Positions 1 to 9,705 are shown, numbered from the stretch's first letter. The stretch: 64,000 nucleotides of DNA from Candidatus Zhuqueibacterota bacterium (GCA_016934825.1 JAFGSB010000160.1:1-64000); one strand, 5' to 3'. The notes: a model not told the origin generated them from the letters alone. Program-made: numbers and translations.

Positions 1-169
1 AAATAAATTTATTTTTTCTCTGTTCTGCCTTCTCGATAATTCGTTGAAGGTATTTTTTTGAATTGTTAATCATTTGATACGGATTCTCCGGACAGCGGCA
101 TCTTTTATGGTCAATATATACCTGTCAAATAAAAAATCCGGTTAAATTTATCTATTATAAAGTAATAAC

Positions 170-727
170 ATGAAAACAAAAATAAAAGCTAAAATTATCG
201 ACGCTGAAGGATTACAGCGGACCATTACACGATTGGTCCTGGAAATAATAGAGCGTAATAAAGGCGTTGACAAGCTTGCCATCGTCGGAGTGAGAACCCG
301 GGGCGCGACAATTGCCGAAAGGCTGGTCAAAAAAATTCGTGAGATCGAGAACAAGAATGTTCCGCTGGGTCTATTAGACATCACATTGTATCGTGATGAT
401 TTTCGCAAAAGGCTGAAACAACCGGTGGTTCAGGTGACGAATATTCCCTTCGAAATCAATGACATGGATGTCGTTCTTGTTGATGATGTTTTATATACGG
501 GCAGAACTTCAAGAGCGGCGCTTGACGCGCTGATGGACTTTGGCAGGCCTTCCAGTATTCAGCTTGCCGTGCTTGTGGACAGGGGACACCGCGAATTACC
601 GATCCGGGCAGATTATGTCGGCAAAGAAATTCCCACATCTGTGGGAGAAGAAATTCAGGTTAAACTTGAAGAGGATGATGACGAAGATTGTGTATTGCTT
701 ATCGAATCGCCAAAGGAGGTCGGATAA
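170..727 (+). CDS. pyrR: PyrR: pyrimidine operon regulator / uracil phosphoribosyltransferase
   Basis: The 185-residue product matches the PyrR family in length (about 180). It carries the PRPP-binding loop [14 protein letters not shown] near residues 101-114, and an arginine/threonine-rich stretch (GVRTRG) near residue 41. In this family the protein binds pyr mRNA in response to UMP to attenuate transcription, and has weak uracil phosphoribosyltransferase activity. It is the first gene of a pyrR-pyrB-pyrC operon: its stop codon shares one base with the pyrB start, so the two are likely translationally coupled. The 169 bases upstream show no clear PyrR-binding loop or terminator. Function is well supported by family and neighbours; whether it regulates here by attenuation is not shown by the sequence. 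Confidence 0.95.
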   Translation: MKTKIKAKIIDAEGLQRTITRLVLEIIERNKGVDKLAIVGVRTRGATIAERLVKKIREIENKNVPLGLLDITLYRDDFRKRLKQPVVQVTNIPFEINDMDVVLVDDVLYTGRTSRAALDALMDFGRPSSIQLAVLVDRGHRELPIRADYVGKEIPTSVGEEIQVKLEEDDDEDCVLLIESPKEVG

Positions 728-1662
728 TGTCATTATCGAGCTCTCATTTGCTTGGTTTGGAAGGCGTACCCAGATCGGATATTCAATTGATACTTGATAC
801 GGCAGTTTCCTTTAAAGAAATATTAAGCCGCGACATTCCTAAAGTTCCCACTCTGCGGGGGAAAACCGTGGTTAATCTTTTTTATGAACCTTCAACCCGG
901 ACACGCATTTCCTTTGAGTTGGCTGAAAAACGTTTGTCCGCGGATACGGTCAACTTTTCCAGTTCCACCAGCTCGGCTAAAAAAGGGGAAACTCTTCGGG
1001 ATACAATCCGTAATATCGAGGCCATGAATATAGATATGGTCGTTGTCCGGCATTCGGCGGCGGGCGTACCGTTGTTTTTAACAAAATGTGTTGACGCCGC
1101 GATTATCAATGCCGGGGACGGCATGCATGAACATCCGACCCAGGCCCTGCTGGATTTACTGTCCCTACGGGAAAAATTCGGTAAACTGGAAGGATTAAAA
1201 GTCGCTATTATCGGGGATATCACCCATGGCCGTGTTGCCACGTCAAATATTTTCGGGTTAAAAAGTATGGGGGCCGAAGTGATGGTATGCGGGCCGAAAA
1301 CCCTTATTCCCAGGGATGTCGATCAATTTGGCGTCCAAGTTACTTATAATGTGGATGAGGCCATTGAATGGGCCGATGCCCTGAATGTTCTTCGTATACA
1401 ACTGGAAAGACAGGATTCCGGTTTGTTTCCGTCAATCCGGGAATACCATGCGGAATTTGGAATAACACTCGAACGGCTAAACCGGGCAAAAAAAGAAATA
1501 ACCATTATGCATCCCGGCCCAATTAATCGTGGAGTAGAATTAGACAGTAATGTTGCGGATTCCGATTTTTCAATCATATTACAACAGGTCACAAACGGTG
1601 TCGCCGTTCGTATGGCCGTTTTATTACTGTTAAGCGGCGTGGAAGCCTCGGGATTAAATTAA
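727..1662 (+). CDS. pyrB: Aspartate carbamoyltransferase catalytic subunit
   Basis: PyrB joins carbamoyl phosphate to L-aspartate, the committed step of de novo pyrimidine synthesis in the cytoplasm. The product is 311 residues from the chosen ATG. It has the carbamoyl-phosphate loop FYEPSTRTR (STRTR at residues 56-60), the HPTQALLDL motif, and the C-terminal HPGPINRG motif. I chose the ATG at 727 because a strong ribosome-binding site (AAAGGAGG) lies at about 711-718 and the start overlaps the pyrR stop as TAATG. An upstream in-frame extension to 688 would lie inside pyrR and gives no family-like sequence. No regulatory subunit pyrI is visible nearby, so this is probably a PyrI-independent enzyme of the kind that partners with PyrC. 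Confidence 0.96.
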   Translation: MSLSSSHLLGLEGVPRSDIQLILDTAVSFKEILSRDIPKVPTLRGKTVVNLFYEPSTRTRISFELAEKRLSADTVNFSSSTSSAKKGETLRDTIRNIEAMNIDMVVVRHSAAGVPLFLTKCVDAAIINAGDGMHEHPTQALLDLLSLREKFGKLEGLKVAIIGDITHGRVATSNIFGLKSMGAEVMVCGPKTLIPRDVDQFGVQVTYNVDEAIEWADALNVLRIQLERQDSGLFPSIREYHAEFGITLERLNRAKKEITIMHPGPINRGVELDSNVADSDFSIILQQVTNGVAVRMAVLLLLSGVEASGLN

Positions 1663-1674
1663 AGGTAAAGAATT

Positions 1675-2967
1675 GTGTTAAAAAAATTGGATAAATATCT
1701 CTTCAAAGGCGGAAAAATTATTGACCCTTTGGGCGGCAGCATGAAACAGCTCGATTTGGTCGTCGTTAACGGGATAATCGATAAAACAGGTCAGATCGAA
1801 CAGACACAATTTGCGGGACAAATAATTGATATTACCGACCACATCGTCGCCCCCGGTTTGTTTGATATGCATGTACATCTCAGGGAACCCGGTCGGGAGG
1901 ACCAGGAAACCATCAAAAGCGGCTGCGCGGCAGCAATGGCCGGCGGGTTCACGGAGATATGCTCTATGCCGGATACGGAACCTGCATGTGATAAGCAGGA
2001 AGTTGTTCGATTCATAAAAAAACATTCCGAATCTGAACTGGTTAATGTAAATCCGATCGCGGCTATAACAAAAAAAAGAGCCGGTAGTGAAATTACGGAA
2101 ATGGCGGAATTGCGAAAAGCCGGCGCCGTGGCTTTTTCCGACGCTGAGAATCCGGTTGTCAATTCTGCGGTTATGCGGCGTGCTCTGGAATATTCGAGCA
2201 TGTACGACATGACTATAATTGACCATTGTGAAGAACTCAAGCTCACCGCCAACGGGCAAATGAATGAAAGTATGATATCTACCCGACTGGGATTGTTGCC
2301 CATGCCCAACGCCGCCGAAGAAATTATAATTGCCAGGGATATATTTTTAGCCGAACTGACCGGAGGAAAAGTACATATTCCCCATATCAGCACCAGGAGG
2401 GGAGTTGATCTCGTTCGCCGCGCCAAAAACGAGGGGCTTAAAATTACCTGTGAGGTCGCTCCACATCAGCTTATTTTATCTGATGAATCAGTTGTGGGAT
2501 ATGATACCAATTTTAAGGTTAATCCTCCGTTCAGGCGGCCGGAAGATATTGACGCGCTAAAAGAAGGGCTCAAGGACGGTACTATTGACGTGATTGCCTC
2601 GGATCATTCCCCTTATTCAATCGAAGAAAAAGATGTTGAATTTAATGTTGCACCCTTTGGTATTATCGGCCTTGAAACAATGCTCGGCATCATTAATACT
2701 CACATTGTCAGGGAAGGTATTTTGTCGCTTGAAAAGGCTGTATCATTGATGTCCATACAACCGAGAAATATTTTGAATTTGCCGGTACCGGAAATCAGGG
2801 AAGGGGAAACCGCAAATATTACCATTTTTAATCCGGATAAAAAGGTGAAAATTGAACGGGCCAAATTACACTCCTTGTCAAAGAATACGCCTTTTGACGG
2901 CAGGACATTTTACGGCTCGGTCAAGTGTGTAATGAATAAAGGTTTGTTGTGGATGTTAGAGGAATAA
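1675..2967 (+). CDS. pyrC: Dihydroorotase, type I (Zn-dependent amidohydrolase)
   Basis: The 430-residue product cyclises N-carbamoyl-aspartate to dihydroorotate. It has the amidohydrolase metal motif DMHVHLREPG (H66 and H68), an Asp at 156 in FSDAENP, likely metal histidines H184 (DHCEE) and H237 (HIST), and the catalytic Asp310 in SDHSPY. These fit the class I, Aquifex-like form that commonly works together with PyrB. It starts with GTG 12 bases after pyrB and closes the pyrR-pyrB-pyrC operon. The carbamoyl-phosphate synthase and later pathway genes are not in this window. Confidence 0.95.
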   Translation: MLKKLDKYLFKGGKIIDPLGGSMKQLDLVVVNGIIDKTGQIEQTQFAGQIIDITDHIVAPGLFDMHVHLREPGREDQETIKSGCAAAMAGGFTEICSMPDTEPACDKQEVVRFIKKHSESELVNVNPIAAITKKRAGSEITEMAELRKAGAVAFSDAENPVVNSAVMRRALEYSSMYDMTIIDHCEELKLTANGQMNESMISTRLGLLPMPNAAEEIIIARDIFLAELTGGKVHIPHISTRRGVDLVRRAKNEGLKITCEVAPHQLILSDESVVGYDTNFKVNPPFRRPEDIDALKEGLKDGTIDVIASDHSPYSIEEKDVEFNVAPFGIIGLETMLGIINTHIVREGILSLEKAVSLMSIQPRNILNLPVPEIREGETANITIFNPDKKVKIERAKLHSLSKNTPFDGRTFYGSVKCVMNKGLLWMLEE

Positions 2968-3011
2968 ATGTTTAACGTTGCACAAAATACCTGATTAACC
3001 GCACAAATTTC

Positions 3012-3040
3012 TTGCATATTTCATTTTTTTTATTTAATTT
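3012..3040 (+). promoter_or_regulatory. Candidate sigma-70 promoter before rplM
   Basis: A TTGCAT box at 3012-3017 and a TAATTT box at 3035-3040 are separated by 17 bases, about 40 bases before the rplM start. The match is moderate and the region is very AT-rich, so chance is possible. The position before a ribosomal-protein operon is sensible. Confidence 0.35.
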
Positions 3041-3079
3041 TTATGTCTATGTAATAATTTAATATGGGAGATGTAAACC

Positions 3080-3508
3080 GTGAAAACATATTCACCTAAA
3101 CCCCAGGATATAGAGCGAAAATGGTATATCATTGACGCGAATGGGTTGATTTTGGGACGTTTAGCCAGTAAAATTGCACAGGTACTTTACGGCAAACATA
3201 AACCGATATGGGCGCCACATGCCGATGTAGGTGATTTTATTGTTGTTGTTAATGCTGATAAAGTACGTGTTACAGGAAGAAAAGCGGAGCAGAAATTATA
3301 TTTTAGACATTCGGGTTATCCCGGCGGTCTGAAAAAAACCTCTTATACAACTGTACTGCAAACAAAACCGGAGTTTGTTCTTCGGCAGGCAGTCAGAGGG
3401 ATGCTGCCGCATAATCGTTTGGGCCGCAAGATGTTGAAAAAATTAAAAATATATGCTTCTGAAGAGCATCCTCATCAAGCTCAGACGCCGGAACAACTGT
3501 CAATTTAA
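3080..3508 (+). CDS. rplM: 50S ribosomal protein L13
   Basis: The 142-residue protein is the usual length for bacterial L13, an early-assembling large-subunit protein. Typical stretches include [16 protein letters not shown] near the N-terminus, a [12 protein letters not shown] segment, and the conserved [10 protein letters not shown] segment near residue 110. It starts with GTG; a GGGAG ribosome-binding site lies at about 3066-3070. It is followed 42 bases later by rpsI, the near-universal rplM-rpsI pair. Confidence 0.97.
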   Translation: MKTYSPKPQDIERKWYIIDANGLILGRLASKIAQVLYGKHKPIWAPHADVGDFIVVVNADKVRVTGRKAEQKLYFRHSGYPGGLKKTSYTTVLQTKPEFVLRQAVRGMLPHNRLGRKMLKKLKIYASEEHPHQAQTPEQLSI

Positions 3509-3550
3509 AATAAAAACCTATGTCAAGGTTTGAATTAAGGAGATAAAGAG

Positions 3551-3943
3551 TTGAAGGAGAATTCTTACTACGCTACCGGTCGCAGGAAAAATGCTGTTGC
3601 ACGTGTATATTTAAAGCCGGGAAGCGGTAAAATTGAAGTAAACAATCAAGAGCTGTTTGATTATGTAAAGCGAGACACTCTTAAAATGATTGTTGAGCAG
3701 CCGCTTGTTGTTACGGACAGTATCGACAAATACGACATTAAAGCCTTTGTAAAAGGCGGCGGACTTACAGGTCAGTCAGGCGCATTATTATTGGGAATTG
3801 CCCGGGCGCTGGTCAAATCGAATGAAGAATTACGCCCCGCATTACGACAAAACGGTTTTCTGACAAGAGACCCCAGAATGGTCGAACGTAAGAAATACGG
3901 ACAACCCGGCGCGCGAAAACGCTTCCAATTCTCGAAACGTTAA
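3551..3943 (+). CDS. rpsI: 30S ribosomal protein S9
   Basis: The product is 130 residues and matches S9: [17 protein letters not shown] at the N-terminus, [10 protein letters not shown] in the middle, and the characteristic basic tail ending in KRFQFSKR, which reaches the P-site tRNA in known ribosomes. It starts with TTG, unusual for a ribosomal protein, behind an AAGGAG sequence at 3536-3541. The start is fixed because the family N-terminus begins within a few residues of it. Confidence 0.97.
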   Translation: MKENSYYATGRRKNAVARVYLKPGSGKIEVNNQELFDYVKRDTLKMIVEQPLVVTDSIDKYDIKAFVKGGGLTGQSGALLLGIARALVKSNEELRPALRQNGFLTRDPRMVERKKYGQPGARKRFQFSKR

Positions 3944-4048
3944 TATTATTGTAATAATTATATAACAACGCACATTCTTCTTATGGGGTGCCCGCAGGGT
4001 TCTTAAAAGGAGAATGGAGGATTAACCCCAAAATAGAGAGGTATACTA

Positions 4049-4840
4049 ATGGCAAATGTAACCATTCAGGATTTGCTCTTGGCCGGATGTCATTTTGGCC
4101 ACCTGACACGCAGGTGGAATCCCAAAATGAAAGAATACATTTTTATGGAAAGAAATGGCATCCACATTATTGATCTTAAAAAAACATTAAATCTACTCGA
4201 AAAAGCGTGCCAGGCAATCACCGAAATTGTTCGCTCTGAGAGCGGAGATATTTTATTAGTCGGAACGAAAAAGCAAGCCAAAGATATTATTGAACTGGAA
4301 GCTGGTCGATGCGGCATGCCTTACGTTACCGAGCGATGGCTTGGCGGTACACTTACCAATTTTATCACCATTAAAAAGAGTATAAAACGATTAAAGAATC
4401 TTGAGAAAAAGGCAACGGACGGAACATACGACAAGTTGTCCAAAAAAGAAATTTTATCGATTGAACGTGAAAAAGAAAAATTGAACAAGATCCTGGGCGG
4501 CATTCGGGACATGAACCATATTCCCTCGGCGATTTTTATTGTTGACGCGAAAAAAGAGTCTATCGCTTTACAGGAAGCAAATAAACTGAATATTCCGGTT
4601 TTTGCTTTATTGGACACAAATTCAGATCCCGATTTGATCGATTATCCGATTCCCTGTAATGATGACGCATTTAAGGCTATTAACCTGATTACCCATACCC
4701 TTGTCGATGCGGTCATCGAAGGTAAAGCCGGAATGGAAGAAAAACGGGCAATCGAGGGTGATAATGTCTCTGAGGAAGAAGAACCTGTTGAAGCTTTTAC
4801 TGCGGACAATGCCGAAGATGATGAAATGTTTGATGAATAA
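4049..4840 (+). CDS. rpsB: 30S ribosomal protein S2
   Basis: S2 of 263 residues. Diagnostic stretches are LLLAGCHFGHLTRRWNPKM near residue 10, the DLKKTLNLLEKA helix, and ERWLGGTLTNF near residue 93. The C-terminal 40 residues are strongly acidic (repeated Glu/Asp), an extension seen in several lineages and not needed for identification. It is the first gene of the conserved rpsB-tsf pair, with pyrH-frr following. The 105-base gap upstream can fold and may hold a leader (see findings). Confidence 0.97.
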   Translation: MANVTIQDLLLAGCHFGHLTRRWNPKMKEYIFMERNGIHIIDLKKTLNLLEKACQAITEIVRSESGDILLVGTKKQAKDIIELEAGRCGMPYVTERWLGGTLTNFITIKKSIKRLKNLEKKATDGTYDKLSKKEILSIEREKEKLNKILGGIRDMNHIPSAIFIVDAKKESIALQEANKLNIPVFALLDTNSDPDLIDYPIPCNDDAFKAINLITHTLVDAVIEGKAGMEEKRAIEGDNVSEEEEPVEAFTADNAEDDEMFDE

Positions 4841-4892
4841 CATTGATATGTTCAATTATTTATAATAGATAATAATAGAAGGAGATATACTT

Positions 4893-5486
4893 ATGGCCAT
4901 TTCGGCTTCGGAAGTAAAATCACTGAGAGAGAAGACGGGCGCAGGCATGATGGACTGTAAAAAAGCATTACAGGAATCTGGCGGTAATGTGGATAAAGCA
5001 ATAGACTATTTACGGAAAAAAGGACTGCAAAAAGTAGAAAAAAAAGCCGGAAGATCAACACAGGAAGGAATTATTCAGTCTTATATACATCCCGGAAGCA
5101 GATTGGGTATTCTTGTTGAAATCAATTGTGAAACAGATTTTGTAGCCAGAACAGACGATTTTTTAAATTTCACCAAAGATGTGGCAATGCATATTGCGGC
5201 GGCAAAACCGGTGGTCGTGGACCGTGAGCAGATGTCCAAGGAAATTGTTGAAAAAGAACTCGAGATATACCGTGCACAGGCTCGTGAGCAGGGAAAGCCT
5301 GAAAATATTATTGAGAAAATGATAACAGGAAAACTGGACAAGTTTTACCAGGAAACCTGCTTATTGGAACAGGCATTTGTAAAAGACCCGGATAAAACGA
5401 TTAGAGATTTGTTGAACGAAATAATTACAAAATTAGGTGAAAATATCGTAATAAAACGTTTTGTCCGGTTTCAGTTAGGCGAATAA
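4893..5486 (+). CDS. tsf: Elongation factor Ts
   Basis: EF-Ts is the GDP-exchange factor for EF-Tu. This 197-residue version is of the short type, compared with about 280 residues in E. coli. The N-terminal UBA-like helical domain includes KTGAGMMDCKKAL near residue 15, and the conserved core has NCETDFVARTDDF near residue 78. A strong AGAAGGAGAT ribosome-binding site precedes the ATG. A rho-independent terminator follows just after the stop, so rpsB-tsf appears to be one transcription unit. Confidence 0.96.
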   Translation: MAISASEVKSLREKTGAGMMDCKKALQESGGNVDKAIDYLRKKGLQKVEKKAGRSTQEGIIQSYIHPGSRLGILVEINCETDFVARTDDFLNFTKDVAMHIAAAKPVVVDREQMSKEIVEKELEIYRAQAREQGKPENIIEKMITGKLDKFYQETCLLEQAFVKDPDKTIRDLLNEIITKLGENIVIKRFVRFQLGE

Positions 5487-5496
5487 ATATTTATCA

Positions 5497-5527
5497 AGAG
5501 CAAAGATTTTTCTTTGCTCTTTTTTTA
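5497..5527 (+). terminator. Rho-independent terminator after tsf
   Basis: A perfect 10-bp stem (AGAGCAAAGA, 5497-5506, with TCTTTGCTCT, 5511-5520) closes a four-base T loop and runs directly into a T tract. It ends the rpsB-tsf unit ahead of pyrH. Confidence 0.88.
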
Positions 5528-5547
5528 TATAAAAAAGAAAAAAGTGA

Positions 5548-6294
5548 ATGTTCCAGGAAGATAAACAAACAGAATTAAAACCAATATACAAGCGGATTCT
5601 GCTTAAATTGAGCGGTGAAGCTTTAATGGGCAATTCCAAAAAGTTGGGTATTGACCCGCAAACCGTCGATCAAATCAGCAGAGAAATCAGTGAAATTTAT
5701 AACATGGGTGTGCAAATTGGTATTATTGTCGGCGGCGGCAATATTTTTCGCGGTTTATCTGCCAGCGCCCGGGGGATGGATCGGGTTACCGCCGATTATA
5801 TGGGAATGCTGGCAACGGTTTTGAATGCTTTGGCTCTTCAGGATTATCTTGAACGGTATCAAATACCCACAAGAGTTATGACAGCCATCAAAATGGAAGA
5901 ATTAGCCGAACCGTTTATTCGGCGACGCGCTATTTCTCACCTGGATAATAATAATGTTGTTATTTTTGGCGCCGGTACGGGAAATCCGTATTTTACAACA
6001 GACACGGCAGCCGCGCTTCGCGCCATTGAAATTGAGGCCGATGCCATATTTAAAGGCACACAGGTTGATGGAGTTTATGATAAAGATCCGCAGATTTATG
6101 ATGATGCTGTAAAATTTGATGAATTAACCTATATGCAAGTCGTTGAAAAACGGTTAAAGGTTATGGATACAACCGCTGTTACTTTGTGTATGGAAAATAA
6201 TTTACCCATTTTGGTATTTAAATTAAAAGTGGCGGGTAATTTAAAAAAAATAATTTCAGGTGAAAAAATCGGAACCAAAGTAATTGGTGAGTAA
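5548..6294 (+). CDS. pyrH: UMP kinase
   Basis: The 248-residue product is a bacterial UMP kinase of the amino-acid-kinase fold, making UDP from UMP. It shows [14 protein letters not shown] near residue 15, the glycine-rich [12 protein letters not shown] loop near residue 60, [13 protein letters not shown], and [20 protein letters not shown] near residue 140. It is placed between tsf and frr as in most bacteria, and the next gene begins one base after its stop. The first dozen residues are a short extension relative to E. coli. Together with the pyr genes at the start of the window it belongs to pyrimidine nucleotide supply. Confidence 0.96.
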   Translation: MFQEDKQTELKPIYKRILLKLSGEALMGNSKKLGIDPQTVDQISREISEIYNMGVQIGIIVGGGNIFRGLSASARGMDRVTADYMGMLATVLNALALQDYLERYQIPTRVMTAIKMEELAEPFIRRRAISHLDNNNVVIFGAGTGNPYFTTDTAAALRAIEIEADAIFKGTQVDGVYDKDPQIYDDAVKFDELTYMQVVEKRLKVMDTTAVTLCMENNLPILVFKLKVAGNLKKIISGEKIGTKVIGE

Positions 6295-6295
6295 T

Positions 6296-6853
6296 ATGAT
6301 TGAAGAAACTAAAACTGACGCAAAAAAAAAGATGGAGCTTGCGGTTGACAGTGTACGACACGAATTTACAAAACTGCGAACCGGTAAAGCTTCACCGGCT
6401 TTGCTTGACGGAATACAGGTGGAATATTACGGCAGTAAAATGCCGATAAAACAGGTGGCAAATATCAGCGCACCCGAACCGCGACTCCTTGTAGTACAGC
6501 CGTGGGAGAAAAGATTAATCGGTGACATTGAAAAAGCCATACTTAAATCGGATTTGGGTTTAAATCCGACAAATGATGGAATTGTTGTCCGAATTCCGAT
6601 TCCCCAATTGACGGAGGAAAGAAGACAGGGTTTGGTCAAGATTGCAAAAAAAGTCGGAGAAGATGGTAAAATATCTGTTCGCAATATCAGACGCGACGCC
6701 AATGAGAAACTAAAAAAGGCGGAAAAAAGCCACGAAATTTCTGAGGACAATTTTCATGATGCCCAGAATGACATCCAAAAATTAACGGATGATTACGTGA
6801 AAAAAATCGACGACCTGTTATCCATTAAAGAAAAAGAAATAATGGAAATATAG
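6296..6853 (+). CDS. frr: Ribosome recycling factor
   Basis: RRF splits the post-termination ribosome with EF-G. From the ATG at 6296 the protein is 185 residues, the canonical length, and starts MIEETKTDAKKKM. Conserved stretches are LRTGKASPALLDG and VEYYGSKMPIKQVANIS near residue 45 and PIPQLTEERRQ near 100. In-frame TTG and GTG codons 9-12 bases upstream overlap pyrH and would only add a few residues. The one-base gap to pyrH indicates co-transcription. Confidence 0.96.
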   Translation: MIEETKTDAKKKMELAVDSVRHEFTKLRTGKASPALLDGIQVEYYGSKMPIKQVANISAPEPRLLVVQPWEKRLIGDIEKAILKSDLGLNPTNDGIVVRIPIPQLTEERRQGLVKIAKKVGEDGKISVRNIRRDANEKLKKAEKSHEISEDNFHDAQNDIQKLTDDYVKKIDDLLSIKEKEIMEI

Positions 6854-6877
6854 TCTTTTTAGTTTCGACTTTCCAAA

Positions 6878-6908
6878 CGCTGTTTATTCTCTAATAGCGA
6901 ATTTTTAT
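6878..6908 (+). terminator. Weak candidate terminator after frr
   Basis: CGCTGTT (6878-6884) can pair with AATAGCG (6893-6899) with one G-T pair, followed by a T-rich run. The stem is short, so this is tentative. Confidence 0.35.
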
Positions 6909-6925
6909 TTACCTTATGAAAAACT

Positions 6926-7687
6926 ATGGCAGCTCTTTACGATAAATTTGCCCCGTTTTATGATCTCGAGTATGACCATAAAGATGATGATCTCGACTTT
7001 TATCTTGATTTAGCGCAGGAAACCGGTTCTCCGGTTTTGGAAATTGGCGCGGGTACGGGGCGGATTACTATTCCCCTCGCGGAAGAAGGTCATACTGTTT
7101 GGGGTGTGGATAATTCATCACAAATGCTGGACAGATGCGCCGGATATATCAGTCAAATCCCAAAGAAAATAGCAAAGAACATAAATTTAGTGCAAACGGA
7201 TATGCGGGATTTTTTTTTGGATAAAAAATTTCCGTTGTGCATCATTCCGTTTCGCGCTTTTTTACATAATCTGACTTTAAAAGATCAAATAAGCACTTTA
7301 AATTGTATCAATCGACATTTACTTCCCGGAGGTATTCTTGCCTTGGATCTTTTTGTTCCCCTGTATCAGGTTTTGTCGAATCGGGAATGGAAAGATGAAA
7401 TCCAGGAGGATGAATTAGCTTATGAAAAATCAGGCGTTTCAATTTTGTGTCGTATAAAGCACGATCCTGTAAAACAGCTTTTGAATATTTTTAACACCTA
7501 CAAACAGAAAAATGCCAAAGATAAAACATTAAAAATGGTTTACAGGTATATTTTTCGATATGAAATGGAATTGCTGTTAAAGCTGACCGGTTTTCAACTT
7601 GAATATCTTTACGGGGATTTTCAAAAACAGCATTATGATTATTACAGCGGTTTGTCCATATTCATTGCCCGAAAAATAAATGAGTGA
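6926..7687 (+). CDS. Class I SAM-dependent methyltransferase, substrate unknown
   Basis: The 253-residue protein has the Rossmann-type SAM-binding motif VLEIGAGTGRITIPLAEEG near residues 37-55, motif II with an acidic residue (GVDNSSQML), and a motif with an aspartate in QTDMRDFFL near residue 93. The C-terminal third carries the beta-strand pattern common in small-molecule methyltransferases. Nothing in the sequence or in its neighbours identifies the substrate. It stands alone between frr and a lipid kinase gene, 72 bases after frr. Confidence 0.8.
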   Translation: MAALYDKFAPFYDLEYDHKDDDLDFYLDLAQETGSPVLEIGAGTGRITIPLAEEGHTVWGVDNSSQMLDRCAGYISQIPKKIAKNINLVQTDMRDFFLDKKFPLCIIPFRAFLHNLTLKDQISTLNCINRHLLPGGILALDLFVPLYQVLSNREWKDEIQEDELAYEKSGVSILCRIKHDPVKQLLNIFNTYKQKNAKDKTLKMVYRYIFRYEMELLLKLTGFQLEYLYGDFQKQHYDYYSGLSIFIARKINE

Positions 7688-7810
7688 AAAATCCCTTTGT
7701 TTTTATTTTTTCTGCAATTTATATTTATATATCAATTCATTTTAATTTACCATATTATCCGGATTTGACCGGCGTCTTGCGTTAATTAAATAAAGGACAA
7801 AGTACAGATT

Positions 7811-8695
7811 GTGCAATTAAAAAAAGTAAAATTTATTCACAATCCAACATCCGGGCTCATTCGAAGTCCGCTGATAATACGTAAACTTGTCGAAAACGCT
7901 TTGAACGATCCCCCTTTTGTTTTTGATTTTGAGGAGACACAGTACAAAGGGCATGCGTATAAAATGGCAAAAGAGGCATCACGAAAAGGATATGACGCGG
8001 TTGTCGCCATAGGGGGAGACGGAACGGTGAATGAGGTCGCCACCGCTTTATTATATACCGACACGGCCGTCGGTATTATCCCGATTGGATCGGGTAACGG
8101 ACTGGCTCGTAATATGAACATACCTCTTTCCATCAATAAAGCGATTAAATTATTAACGAACGGTCAAATAAAAACAATAGATGCCGGCAAGATTGAAGAC
8201 CGCCATTTTTTTATTGTCACGGGGATGGGATTTGACGCGGTAATCGGCAAAATATTTGATGAGGGAAATATCCGCGGGCCGTTACCCTATTTTACCATTG
8301 GTTTTCGTGAATTCGTTTACTATAAACCCGAGGTATTTATTTTAAAATTCGACGGTAAACAGATTGCCGTTCCCGCACTGCTTGTTACGATTGCAAACCA
8401 GAAACAATGGGGGGTTGGCGCCATCATCGCACCCTATGCCGAGCCCGATGACGGCCTTTTGGATATTTGCATAATACACAGGGTAAAATTTTTATACGCC
8501 ATTTTTCATTTGCCCAAAATATTTACCGGTAAAATTGATAAAGTTCGAAAATATGAGAGATATCGGGCAAAGTCCGTGCAAATAATAAGGGAAAACCCCG
8601 GGCCGTTTCATTATGACGGAGAACCTGTTGACGCCGGTACAGTTTTAAATATTTCCGTCGAACCGAAAGCGCTTAAAATTATTGTGCCGAAATAA
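7811..8695 (+). CDS. Diacylglycerol kinase family lipid kinase (YegS/DagK type)
   Basis: The 294-residue product belongs to the soluble DAGK_cat lipid-kinase family. The nucleotide-binding motif GGDGTVNEV begins near residue 68, followed by GIIPIGSGNGLARNM near residue 95, which is the family's substrate/ATP loop. The C-terminal beta-sandwich domain holds the DDGLLDI and YDGEPVDAG motifs. Members phosphorylate diacylglycerol or related lipids at the membrane. It starts with GTG; an in-frame ATG only appears well inside the fold. The exact lipid substrate cannot be told from sequence. Confidence 0.88.
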   Translation: MQLKKVKFIHNPTSGLIRSPLIIRKLVENALNDPPFVFDFEETQYKGHAYKMAKEASRKGYDAVVAIGGDGTVNEVATALLYTDTAVGIIPIGSGNGLARNMNIPLSINKAIKLLTNGQIKTIDAGKIEDRHFFIVTGMGFDAVIGKIFDEGNIRGPLPYFTIGFREFVYYKPEVFILKFDGKQIAVPALLVTIANQKQWGVGAIIAPYAEPDDGLLDICIIHRVKFLYAIFHLPKIFTGKIDKVRKYERYRAKSVQIIRENPGPFHYDGEPVDAGTVLNISVEPKALKIIVPK

Positions 8696-8772
8696 AATTT
8701 TTAAAATTGGAACCCGGATAATAATTAAGCGTAATAATAGTATCAATATTACTATCCTTTTTGAGTAAAAGA

Positions 8773-9705
8773 ATGAAATTTTTTAAAAGTCTCCTCATGG
8801 CTGTTTTTGTCTTGATCCTTTCATTCGGGATTTTTTTCCTGCTTGTAAAAGATCAGAAGATAAAAACCGATATTTTTAGATCAACACTTGAATTGTTCGG
8901 TGATGATCTAATGGCAATGGTTCCTGACGGCGAACAGAAAGAACTGTTAAAAAGAAAATATGATGAATTTTTGCAGCAAGCGGACAAAGAGGAAATTCCG
9001 CCGGAGGAAGTTGAACGGGTTGCGGCAACAATATTAAACCTGACTACCGGGGATACCGTAATACATGCTGAGGACGCTCTTACGGCGCTGAATTTTGACA
9101 ACAAAGATTTGGTTTTGCCCCCCCAAAAACCTTTTGAAGCGCCTGAACCCGCCGCCGTGGGCAAAGGGAAAAAGGATAAGACAGGAAAATGGCCTGTTCC
9201 CGGTCCTCCAAAAGAATATTGGAACGATCTTGAAAGAAGGCAAATTGCAGAACGGTTAAGCAAAGTAAAAGAATTTCAGGAAGAAATGCATGAATTAATA
9301 CAACATGATTCCAGTAAAAGGGCTTTACGGAAACAAATGATATTCAATGCCGACAGCGGATTAACTGTTGCGTTGAATGTTGATTTAAAAAACATTATGG
9401 ATTTTACAAAAGATACGACTCTGCAAAATCAAATTGAAAGACTGGAGAAGGAAAAAATTCTGGTCTGGAAGGCTACTTTATCACATCAGGCGGAATTAGA
9501 AAAAGCAATAAATATTGTATTGGAACAAATCCCGAAAATTCCGGTTTACGTACCGGATGTTCAACATATTTTAGACAATGCGGGGTTACCGGATTCCCTG
9601 GAAAAAAACTGGAATTGGAATTTTAATGCCGATTCTCTGCAAAAAATAATTGAGGAAAAAATCAGAAAAGCTGAAGAGAATAGCTCCGATGCCTGGGAAC
9701 AATGA
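8773..9705 (+). CDS. Hypothetical membrane-anchored protein
   Basis: I do not recognise this gene. The 310-residue product begins with a basic segment and one hydrophobic stretch (residues about 5-26, LLMAVFVLILSFGIFFLLV) that looks like an uncleaved signal anchor. The rest is hydrophilic, rich in Glu and Lys, with a Pro-rich linker near residues 115-145 (PPQKPFEAPEP) and probable coiled-coil helices around residues 150-220. An in-frame TTG at 8761 is an alternative start adding four residues. It sits downstream of the lipid kinase in the same direction and is followed immediately by a dispersed repeat. It is probably a periplasmic protein tethered to the inner membrane. Confidence 0.7.
   Translation: MKFFKSLLMAVFVLILSFGIFFLLVKDQKIKTDIFRSTLELFGDDLMAMVPDGEQKELLKRKYDEFLQQADKEEIPPEEVERVAATILNLTTGDTVIHAEDALTALNFDNKDLVLPPQKPFEAPEPAAVGKGKKDKTGKWPVPGPPKEYWNDLERRQIAERLSKVKEFQEEMHELIQHDSSKRALRKQMIFNADSGLTVALNVDLKNIMDFTKDTTLQNQIERLEKEKILVWKATLSHQAELEKAINIVLEQIPKIPVYVPDVQHILDNAGLPDSLEKNWNWNFNADSLQKIIEEKIRKAEENSSDAWEQ

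Noticed and set aside
1-169. PyrR-dependent attenuator before pyrR
   Set aside because: No terminator, antiterminator or clear PyrR-binding loop could be found in the visible leader, although it may begin upstream of the window.
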